Source: Microbacterium caowuchunii (GTDB lineage: Bacteria; Actinomycetota; Actinomycetes; Actinomycetales; Microbacteriaceae). From it: DNA of 64,000 bases. The notes under the pieces were generated by a model. The model worked only from the letters and a program-made list of their open reading frames with translations. It had not been told where the DNA came from and did no database searches. The translations under genes were made by a program, and so were the position numbers. The DNA is taken from positions 2,232,001 through 2,296,000 of the forward strand of contig NZ_CP044231.1 of the NCBI RefSeq assembly GCF_008727755.1, given 5' to 3'. Of this stretch, positions 18,493 to 24,673 are shown piece after piece. How positions within the stretch are numbered: the stretch's first letter is position 1; each line of letters opens with the position of its first letter.

Positions 18493-19319
18493 GACGCCCG
18501 CACCCCGACGCGCCACCCGGGGCGCGGCGACCGGCCACGGCGGACGGCGGCGATCCGCGCCCATCGGAACGGCGGGAAATCGACCGGCCAGTGCAGGGTG
18601 ACGGTGCGGGTGCCGCGGCGCACCCTCCGGAGGAACCCGTGGGCACTCCGGAACGGTCGCATGGACATGCCCATCGTCGCCGACGGGAGGGAGCCGATCC
18701 GCCCGCACGCGCCGAGGTGGAAGGCCAGGTCGAGATCGTCGTGGATCTCGGCATCATGGCGGTGCACGCGGGTGCGGACGGTGCGCCAGGCGTCGCTGCG
18801 CATCGCGAGATTCGAGCCGAAGAGCGGCCGGTGCCCCAGCGCCGGGGTCGTCGCCAGGACGTAGGCCGTGAGGTAGGCGGCGGCGAGGGGACGGCGCAGC
18901 AGCCGCGGCCCGTCGGTGAACCGGGCGCCTCCGGTGCACGCGACGAGCTCGGGACGGTCGCGGAAGACGTTCGTGCATGCCTCCACCCAACGCGGATCCG
19001 GGATGCAGTCCGCGTCCAGCCGGAGGATCAGGTCGCCCGAGGCGCGGTCGTATCCCGCCGCGCTCGCCGCCGGGATCCCGGGCGTCGCGCAGGACACCAC
19101 GACCGCGCCGCCGCGCCGCGCGACATCCGCGGACGTGTCCGACGAACCGTTGTCGACCACGATCACCTCGTCCGGCGGCCGGGTCTGGTACCCGAGCGCA
19201 CGCAGACACCGCTCCAGCGCCGCGCCGTCGTCCTTCACCGGGATGACCACGGACACGGTCCCGGCGCGCGGCGGCAGGGCATCCACACCACCCGGGCTCG
19301 CATCGTCGTCCGCTGGCAT
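18489..19319 (-). CDS. Family 2 glycosyltransferase
   Basis: 276 residues with a GT-A fold: TVSVVIPVKDDGAALERCLRAL, VIVVDNGSSD and the metal-binding LRLDADCIPDPRW. A later HDAEIHDDLDLAFHL resembles the acceptor-site ED motif. There are no membrane helices. It begins a three-gene overlapping leftward operon with a phosphatase-fold protein and a membrane protein, which suggests assembly of a glycosylated lipid or envelope polymer. TACCGT lies 6 nt before the ATG. Confidence 0.88.
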   Translation of the reverse strand: MPADDDASPGGVDALPPRAGTVSVVIPVKDDGAALERCLRALGYQTRPPDEVIVVDNGSSDTSADVARRGGAVVVSCATPGIPAASAAGYDRASGDLILRLDADCIPDPRWVEACTNVFRDRPELVACTGGARFTDGPRLLRRPLAAAYLTAYVLATTPALGHRPLFGSNLAMRSDAWRTVRTRVHRHDAEIHDDLDLAFHLGACGRIGSLPSATMGMSMRPFRSAHGFLRRVRRGTRTVTLHWPVDFPPFRWARIAAVRRGRSPRPGWRVGVRAS

Positions 19320-19325
19320 GGGGCC

Positions 19326-19331
19326 ACGGTA
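19326..19331 (-). promoter_or_regulatory. -10 element (TACCGT), leaderless promoter of the glycosyltransferase operon
   Basis: Minus-strand TACCGT with a 6-nt spacer (ggcccc) to the ATG at 19319. Confidence 0.5.
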
Positions 19332-19515
19332 ACCCCGGTCGGCGGAATGACCGGGAGCGTTGACATCGGCGGCACGATCCGGGAGTGAGGGCTGGGCTCG
19401 CCCGATGCAAGGCCGGGGAACGGAGGGAGGCGCGAACACGACGCTCGATCCACAGTGCGGGGTCACAGTCAACCCCGATCGCGGATCACCGTCGGAAACG
19501 TAGAACGATACCCAC

Positions 19516-19536
19516 CCGATCCTCCCCCCGGATCGG
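19516..19536 (+). promoter_or_regulatory. Leader hairpin before the LEA-like/holin-like/DUF3618 operon
   Basis: CCGATCC (19516-19522) pairs with GGATCGG (19530-19536) around a C-rich loop, 12 nt upstream of the Shine-Dalgarno GAAGGAG. A GGAAAC upstream (about 19494-19499) could be an ECF-sigma -35, but the -10 is unconvincing. The remaining 235-base divergent gap shows nothing else I can name. Confidence 0.35.
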
Positions 19537-19554
19537 TCGGAGCGAAGGAGAACC

Positions 19555-20328
19555 ATGTCGGACACGTATACAGGCGGCACTGACGGCGCGACCGTCCCCG
19601 CCGACAACCAGCCATCCGGAAAGGTCGACACGGCCAAGCACGAGGCCGGTCAGGTCGCCCAGACGGCGTCCCAGGAGGCAGGGCACGTCGTCGAGACCGC
19701 CAAGACGGAGGCCGCCTCCGTCGCCGGTGAGGCCAAGAACCAGGTGCAGGACCTCTATGCGCAGACGCAGCGGGAACTCAGGGAACAGGCCACCACCCAG
19801 CAGCATCGGGTAGCCGAAGGCCTGCACTCGGTCGGCGACGAGCTGGACTCCCTGGCTCGAGGCGCGGAGAACCCGGGCGTCGCCACCGACGTCGTCAGGC
19901 AGGTCGCTCAGCGCGTGAACGGGATCGCTTCCTGGCTCGGCGACCGGGACCCGGGATCCGTCCTGAACGAGGTGAAATCGTACGCGCGACGCAAGCCGGG
20001 CACGTTCATCGCCGTGGCTGCCATCGCGGGTCTCGCCGTGGGACGGCTGACGCGCGCGCTCGCGGAGAACGCTGCGGACTCGTCCGGTGGCGCCACGGGC
20101 GGTGGCGAACAGACACCCCGTGCTTCTGCCGGGACGAGCACCCCCACCCCTGCCGGTGGCGTGCGCGGTGTCGTCCCTCCCGGCGCGGGTATCCCGGACG
20201 TGGGAACGCCCGGGTCGGGTCATGTCGCCGCAGCCGGTGCCGGCACGGCCGAAGTGGGCACCCCCGTGTACGACGAGTCCCGCGCCGCCTGGGAGGGCAC
20301 GCGCCCGGATGACGGGACCCGGCGATGA
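19555..20328 (+). CDS. LEA-like/YtxH-like helical stress protein with membrane anchor
   Basis: 257 residues. Residues 20-110 are long amphipathic helices rich in Ala, Glu, Gln and Lys (AKHEAGQVAQTASQEAG...), as in LEA and apolipoprotein-like stress proteins. One transmembrane helix (about 145-160, FIAVAAIAGLAVG) with flanking Arg follows, then a disordered Gly/Pro/Thr tail. It resembles ElaB/YqjD-type proteins in layout only. GAAGGAG precedes the ATG. Its stop overlaps the next start by 4 nt, the first of two such overlaps in this operon. Expression under general or osmotic stress is inference. Confidence 0.7.
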   Translation: MSDTYTGGTDGATVPADNQPSGKVDTAKHEAGQVAQTASQEAGHVVETAKTEAASVAGEAKNQVQDLYAQTQRELREQATTQQHRVAEGLHSVGDELDSLARGAENPGVATDVVRQVAQRVNGIASWLGDRDPGSVLNEVKSYARRKPGTFIAVAAIAGLAVGRLTRALAENAADSSGGATGGGEQTPRASAGTSTPTPAGGVRGVVPPGAGIPDVGTPGSGHVAAAGAGTAEVGTPVYDESRAAWEGTRPDDGTRR

Positions 20329-20741
20329 CGGACGTCCCCACTCCGTCCGAGGAAAGAGCGGCCACCACGTCGCTCGGGGAACTGCTCAGCGAAGTCAGCC
20401 GCGACCTGTCGACGCTGATGCGGCAGGAACTCGAGTTGGCCAAGGCCGAGTTGCGCGCGTCCGCGAAGAATGCGGGCAAGGGAGCCGGGATGTACGGCGG
20501 CGCCGCCTACGGCGCGCTGATGGCCGTGTTCTTCCTGTCCGTCGCGCTCTGGTGGGCACTCGGGTTCCTCGTCGGGCTCGGCTGGTCGGCGGTGATCGTC
20601 GCCGTCATCTGGGGCGTCATCGCCCTGATCCTGTTCCTGATCGGACGCAAGGAAATGAAGAAGGTCGACGGAGCACCGCAGACGGTGGAGACGTTGAAAG
20701 AGATCCCCGATGCGATCAAGAGAAATGAGGAGAACCGATGA
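20325..20741 (+). CDS. Phage holin family protein (Act-Holin-X/DUF1469, YqjE-like)
   Basis: 138 residues. The N-terminal helix (LGELLSEVSRDLSTLMRQELELAKAELRASAKNAG) is the hallmark of actinobacterial holin superfamily III/YqjE-like proteins, followed by a hairpin of two transmembrane helices (about 57-80 and 85-107). Despite the name, no phage genes surround it. It is coupled by 4-nt overlaps to both neighbours. The set parallels the E. coli yqjD-yqjE arrangement of inner-membrane stress proteins. Confidence 0.82.
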   Translation: MTDVPTPSEERAATTSLGELLSEVSRDLSTLMRQELELAKAELRASAKNAGKGAGMYGGAAYGALMAVFFLSVALWWALGFLVGLGWSAVIVAVIWGVIALILFLIGRKEMKKVDGAPQTVETLKEIPDAIKRNEENR

Positions 20742-21313
20742 GCGATTCACCCGATGCGATTCGTGAAGACATCGAGAAGACCCGGCGCGACCTCGGACTG
20801 GACGTCGACGCCCTCGCCGACAAGGTGACCCCGTCCAAGATCGTGGACCGACAAGTCGGCAGGATGAAAGGCGCCGTCACGTCCGTGCGGGAGCGCATCA
20901 TGGGCGCCGCCGACGATTCCGGGTCGGCCCTGCGCGACTCCGGCTCGTCCGCCGTGGCGGGCGTGTCCGACGCGGGTCGGCAGGCTGTGGCGAAGGCCCA
21001 GGGCAACCCGCTCGCGGTGGGACTGATGGCGTTCGGTGCCGGGCTGCTGATCGCCTCCCTGGTCCCGGCATCGGAGAAGGAGAAGTCGGCGGCGTCCGCG
21101 GTCAAGGACCAGGCGCAGCCCCTCCTCGATGAGGCCGCCGGGGCGGCACGGGAGATGGGCGAGCACCTCAAGGAGCCCGCCCAGGAGGCCGTGGCGGCCG
21201 TCAAGGACACCGCCGCTGAAGCCGCCTCCCATGTGAAGGAGGACGCCACCGGCGCCGCCGGGAACGTGACCGACCGCGCTCGCGACGCGGGACAGCAGGT
21301 CCAGGGCGGCTGA
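20738..21313 (+). CDS. DUF3618 domain membrane protein
   Basis: 191 residues. The N-terminus SPDAIREDIEKTRRDLGLDVDALADKVTP is the DUF3618 signature. One membrane helix (about 89-107, NPLAVGLMAFGAGLLIASLVPA) splits the protein, and the C-terminal half is an Ala-, Lys- and Glu-rich amphipathic helix like that of the first gene of the operon. The shared helical character suggests the three products act together at the inner face of the membrane. A perfect 25-bp inverted repeat ends the operon. Confidence 0.82.
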   Translation: MSDSPDAIREDIEKTRRDLGLDVDALADKVTPSKIVDRQVGRMKGAVTSVRERIMGAADDSGSALRDSGSSAVAGVSDAGRQAVAKAQGNPLAVGLMAFGAGLLIASLVPASEKEKSAASAVKDQAQPLLDEAAGAAREMGEHLKEPAQEAVAAVKDTAAEAASHVKEDATGAAGNVTDRARDAGQQVQGG

Positions 21314-21320
21314 GAGAAGT

Positions 21321-21371
21321 CCCCGAGCAGAAGGCCGCCGTCGGAGTCCGACGGCGGCCTTCTGCTCGGGG
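21321..21371. terminator. Bidirectional terminator, perfect 25-bp inverted repeat
   Basis: Bases 21321-21345 are the exact reverse complement of 21347-21371, with one central G. It lies between the convergent DUF3618 and uspA-like genes and can fold from either strand. The arms begin CCCCGAGCAGAAGG. Confidence 0.9.
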
Positions 21372-21405
21372 TGGGCCGCTCAGGACATCGTCCTGGCCCC
21401 GCGGG

Positions 21406-21846
21406 TCAGTGGTGGATCAGCACCGGGCACTTCGCATGGGCCGCGCACTGGGTGCTGACCGAGCCCAGGAGCAGTCCGGCGAAGCCGCCCCGGCCGCGGC
21501 TCCCGATCACGAGGAGATCCGCCTCTTCGCTCTCGTCGATCAGCACGGGGGCGGGCGCCCCGGAGCGCGTGATCGCGCGGACGCGCTCCCTGACCCGTTC
21601 GGGAACGCCCTGCTCGATGATCCTGGCCAGCTCCGTCCCCGCGTTCCGCTCGATATCGGTCCCGGATGCGAGGACGCCGTCGTAACCGATCGGCAGGGAC
21701 CACACCAGGACGACCGTCAGCCGAGCGTCGAACTCCTCGGCGAGGAGGCAGGCGTGGTGGAGGGCGGCCGCGGATTGGTCAGAACTGTCGACGCCCACCA
21801 CGATGTGGCGGTAGAGGTGCGCGCTCTCTGGGTTTGTTTGGCTCAT
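21406..21846 (-). CDS. Universal stress protein (UspA family)
   Basis: 146-residue single Usp domain. It begins YRHIVVGVDSSDQSAAALHHA and carries the ATP-binding motif G-2x-G-9x-G(S/T) as GSRGRGGFAGLLLGSVS near residues 118-134, so it belongs to the ATP-binding class. The ATG is at 21846. It is transcribed alone, leftward, convergent with the DUF3618 operon, whose bidirectional terminator it shares. Confidence 0.93.
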   Translation of the reverse strand: MSQTNPESAHLYRHIVVGVDSSDQSAAALHHACLLAEEFDARLTVVLVWSLPIGYDGVLASGTDIERNAGTELARIIEQGVPERVRERVRAITRSGAPAPVLIDESEEADLLVIGSRGRGGFAGLLLGSVSTQCAAHAKCPVLIHH

Positions 21847-21926
21847 ACGCCCATGACAGCAAACCCCGGCCGCGCCGCGAAGGGCGAAGGTCCCGCGGGG
21901 CGGAGGAACCCGATGCGGAGAACGAC

Positions 21927-21956
21927 GAAGCGCCGCCTGCGAACAGGCGGCGCTTC
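21927..21956 (-). terminator. Terminator downstream of tRNA-Arg
   Basis: GAAGCGCCGCCTG and CAGGCGGCGCTTC form a perfect 13-bp stem with a CGAA tetraloop. It lies 7 bases beyond the tRNA 3' end in the direction of transcription and is followed on the minus strand by gtcgttct. Confidence 0.8.
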
Positions 21957-21963
21957 ACGTCCG

Positions 21964-22036
21964 TGCCCCCGACAGGAGTCGAACCTGCGACCTACGGTAC
22001 CGGAAACCGGCGCTCTATCCACTGAGCTACGGAGGC
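21964..22036 (-). tRNA. tRNA-Arg, anticodon CCG
   Basis: 73-nt cloverleaf on the minus strand: acceptor GCCTCCG paired with CGGGGGC, D arm GCTC/GAGC, anticodon loop TTCCGGT with CCG at positions 34-36 (reads CGG), T arm GCAGG/CCTGT and discriminator A. The 3' CCA is not encoded. The first anticodon-stem pair is a C27/U43 mismatch. Found by reading the structure; no covariance model was run. Confidence 0.93.
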
Positions 22037-22046
22037 GTACCGGTCG

Positions 22047-22052
22047 AGATTA
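22047..22052 (-). promoter_or_regulatory. -10 element (TAATCT) of the tRNA-Arg gene
   Basis: Minus-strand TAATCT lies 10 nt upstream of the mature tRNA 5' end. No clear -35 was found. Confidence 0.4.
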
Positions 22053-22096
22053 CCATCCGCGCGGGCCCCTCCCGATCACCGGCCGCGCCGGGAGCG

Positions 22097-22966
22097 TCAG
22101 ACGAGGAAGATCCCGTCCCACATCCCGGGGTTGTGCGCATGCACGAGGACGGCGAAGACGACCGCGTCGAACAGCAGGTGGACGGTCACGACGTAGGCGA
22201 GCGACCGCGTCCTCAGGAAGATGTACCCCTGGAGAAGCGCGAACGGGATGGTGAGCACCGGCCCCCACTCCCGGTAGCCCAGCTCCCACAGGAACGAGAC
22301 GAAGACGATCATCTGCAGGACGTTCGCCACGGGAACGGGCAGGTGACGGCGCAGCAGGGCGAAGACGGTGCAGATGAAGAACAGCTCGTCCCAGATCCCC
22401 ACCGCACCCACACCGACGAACAGCCGGGCGATGAGGTCGGGCGTGTCGACGACGGGCCAGTTCTGGTACACCCCCGACGTGATGAAGTAGAACGGCAGGA
22501 TGAGCCATCCGAGGACCAGGACTGCGAGCAGCCACGACCACTGGAACGCCGTCCACCGTCCACCCCCGCGCCACGGGAACCGGATGGCGTGGTCCCGGTA
22601 GACGAACCGCGAGACCACATAGGGCACGGCCACGGCACCGCCGAGTGCGAGGGTGAACCGCACCATCGCGGCGTTGTCGAGTTCCGCTGCGAGCGGGATC
22701 GCGCTCACGATCAGCATCCCCAGGGCGATCAGCGAAAGATCCCGGAGGAGCGACGGCGGGCGGGCCTCACCGGCGTGCGCCGCCGCGGGTCGGGCCCCCC
22801 GCTCCAGCCACCAGGCCGCACCGAGCCCCGCCGCCAGGAGCACCCAGCCCAGCCACGGGGTGAGCAGCACGAAGAACGACGGTGCGGCCAGACACACCAG
22901 CAGCGCCGGAACCACGGCGCGGACGTCCGCCTTCACGACCGGAGCGGCCCCTCCCCCGACGGGCAC
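22097..22966 (-). CDS. CPBP-family intramembrane protein, atypical active site
   Basis: 289 residues with about eight transmembrane helices, resembling CPBP (CAAX protease/bacteriocin-processing) proteins. The first motif, normally EExxxR, reads DELFFIC, so the first Glu is Asp and the Arg is absent. A later FLWELGYREW and VTVHLLFDAV (HxxxD in place of HxxxN) fit motifs 2-4 loosely. It may be a divergent protease or a non-catalytic member. The GTG at 22964-22966 lies 1 nt after the trmB stop, so the two genes are co-transcribed. Confidence 0.75.
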   Translation of the reverse strand: MPVGGGAAPVVKADVRAVVPALLVCLAAPSFFVLLTPWLGWVLLAAGLGAAWWLERGARPAAAHAGEARPPSLLRDLSLIALGMLIVSAIPLAAELDNAAMVRFTLALGGAVAVPYVVSRFVYRDHAIRFPWRGGGRWTAFQWSWLLAVLVLGWLILPFYFITSGVYQNWPVVDTPDLIARLFVGVGAVGIWDELFFICTVFALLRRHLPVPVANVLQMIVFVSFLWELGYREWGPVLTIPFALLQGYIFLRTRSLAYVVTVHLLFDAVVFAVLVHAHNPGMWDGIFLV

Positions 22967-22967
22967 G

Positions 22968-23696
22968 TCAGCGACCCGAGTACCGGTAGGCGAGGTCACG
23001 GATGGCACGACCCGCCCGTTTCCCCTTCGCCTCGAACGCGGTCTCCACGCGACCCTCGAACCGCGGGGCCCACTCGCCCTCGAAGTCGCGTTCGAACGGC
23101 GCCGCAGCGTCCATGACCTCGCGCATCTGCAGCGCGTAGTCCTCCCAGTCGGTGGCGAGGCGGACGATCCCGCCGGGGCGCAGCGCGCGAGCGAGCAGCG
23201 GGGGGAAGACCGGCTGCACCAGCCGGCGCTTCGTGTGCTTCTTCTTGTGCCAGGGATCGGGGAAGAAGACCCACACCTCGTCGACGGATGCGGCCGGGAG
23301 GAGGTGTTCGAGCACCTCGGGCGCGTTGGCCTCGACCAGACGGAGGTTCGACACCCCCGCGCGCTCGGCGTCCAGCATCGTTCGGGCGAGGCCCGCCCGG
23401 AACACCTCGACGGCGAGGAAGTCGGCATCGGGACGGGCGGCGGCTGCGTGCACGATGGCATGCCCCTGACCCGACCCGATCTCCACGATCAGCGGCGCCT
23501 CACGGCCCCAGACCGCTGCCGGGTCGATGTGCGATCCCGCGGCGACACTCGTCACGGCTTCATCCCTGGGGACGGGCAGCACGAGAGCGGGAGCGAGTTC
23601 GCTCCACGCGCGCTCCTGCGCCTCGGACATGCGCCCGCTGCGGCGGACGAACGAGACGGGACGGTCGCGGAAGACTCCTGGGGCGGGTTCGGTCAC
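22968..23696 (-). CDS. trmB: tRNA (guanine(46)-N7)-methyltransferase
   Basis: 242 residues. Class I SAM-binding motif IVEIGSGQGHAIVHAA, the TrmB signature VFFPDPWHKKKHTKRRL and LATDWEDYALQMREVM are all present. It methylates G46 in the variable loop of tRNAs. The GTG at 23694-23696 is supported by TACCCT exactly 6 nt upstream, which predicts a leaderless transcript; the open frame before it is without conservation. Followed directly by the CPBP gene. Confidence 0.94.
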   Translation of the reverse strand: MTEPAPGVFRDRPVSFVRRSGRMSEAQERAWSELAPALVLPVPRDEAVTSVAAGSHIDPAAVWGREAPLIVEIGSGQGHAIVHAAAARPDADFLAVEVFRAGLARTMLDAERAGVSNLRLVEANAPEVLEHLLPAASVDEVWVFFPDPWHKKKHTKRRLVQPVFPPLLARALRPGGIVRLATDWEDYALQMREVMDAAAPFERDFEGEWAPRFEGRVETAFEAKGKRAGRAIRDLAYRYSGR

Positions 23697-23702
23697 CCTC
23701 CC

Positions 23703-23708
23703 AGGGTA
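23703..23708 (-). promoter_or_regulatory. -10 element (TACCCT), leaderless promoter of trmB
   Basis: Minus-strand TACCCT with exactly 6 nt to the GTG at 23696, in the 13-base gap after the DUF3097 stop. Confidence 0.45.
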
Positions 23709-23709
23709 G

Positions 23710-24543
23710 TCAGGCGGTGACGAAGTCGATGAGTTCCTCGACCCGGCCGAGGAGTGCCGGTTCGAGGTCGCGGTAGCTGTGGACGGATCCGAGGATGCGC
23801 TTCCAGGCGCGGGCGAAGTCCGCCTGCTCCTCGGCGGGCCATCCCAGCGCGCGGCAGACACCCGTCTTCCAGTCGATGCCACGGGGCACCTCGGGCCACG
23901 CCCGGATCCCCATCGCACGCGGCGTCACGCACTGCCAGACGTCGACGAACGGGTGCCCCACGATCCTGACGTGCGCGCCGTGCCGGCCGCGCTCGACGGC
24001 CTGCGCGATGCGCGCCTCCTTGGAGCCCGGCACCAGGTGGTCCACGAGCACGCCGTAGCGCCGCTCGGCGGTGGGCGGCTCGGCCTCCAGGAGATCGGCG
24101 AGCAGGTCCACGCCCTGCAGGTACTCCACGACGACGCCCTCGATCCGCAGGTCGTCCCCCCACACCTTCTCGACGAGCTCGGCGTCGTGCCTGCCCTCGA
24201 CGAGGATCCGGCTGGGCCGGGCGACCCGGGCGCGGGCGTCGGCGACCGCGAAGGATCCGGATGCGGTGCGTGCGGGCGCGGCGGCCGCGGTGCGCGTCGG
24301 CGCCACCAGGACCACAGGGGCACCGTCCACGAGGAAGCCCGGTCCGAGCTCGAACATCCGGCGCCGGCGGTGCCGATCCTCGAGCTCGACGAGCCCCCCG
24401 CTGACGGAGGTCACCGCGCCGCAGAATCCGTCCTCCGCGACCTCCACCACGAGGTCCCGCTCGGCCGCGACCCGGGCGAGGGCGCGCTGGTGCCGCTCGC
24501 GCCATCCGGCGGCGAGCACGTCTGCTCCGTATCGGTCGTCCAT
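23710..24543 (-). CDS. DUF3097 family protein
   Basis: 277 residues of the actinobacterial DUF3097 family. It has an N-terminal RNA-binding-like small barrel region and a core with RILVEGRHDAELVEKVWG, which looks like the acidic start of a Toprim domain (EGxxD), then VDHLVPGSKEARIA with a second acidic motif (D in VLVDHL), consistent with a Toprim-like nucleotidyl fold. The exact activity is unknown. The ATG is at 24543; TACGCT lies 9 nt upstream. Confidence 0.8.
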   Translation of the reverse strand: MDDRYGADVLAAGWRERHQRALARVAAERDLVVEVAEDGFCGAVTSVSGGLVELEDRHRRRRMFELGPGFLVDGAPVVLVAPTRTAAAAPARTASGSFAVADARARVARPSRILVEGRHDAELVEKVWGDDLRIEGVVVEYLQGVDLLADLLEAEPPTAERRYGVLVDHLVPGSKEARIAQAVERGRHGAHVRIVGHPFVDVWQCVTPRAMGIRAWPEVPRGIDWKTGVCRALGWPAEEQADFARAWKRILGSVHSYRDLEPALLGRVEELIDFVTA

Positions 24544-24605
24544 CGGTGCGCCAGCGTACCCATCCGCCGCCCCACCTCGCGGGAGCGACCCGCGTTCCCG
24601 GCCGA

Positions 24606-24635
24606 TGGCACTGGCCCATCCCGACTGCATAGACT
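24606..24635 (+). promoter_or_regulatory. Candidate promoter of the TPM-pspA operon
   Basis: TGGCAC (24606-24611) and TAGACT (24630-24635) with an 18-nt spacer, 38 nt before the start codon. Confidence 0.35.
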
Positions 24636-24673
24636 CGCAGCAGGCGTGATCCGCGCTCCGAAGGAGGCCATTG

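Noticed and set aside
20325..20741. Prophage remnant because of the holin annotation
   Set aside because: No endolysin, integrase or structural genes nearby; YqjE-like proteins are chromosomal stress proteins.
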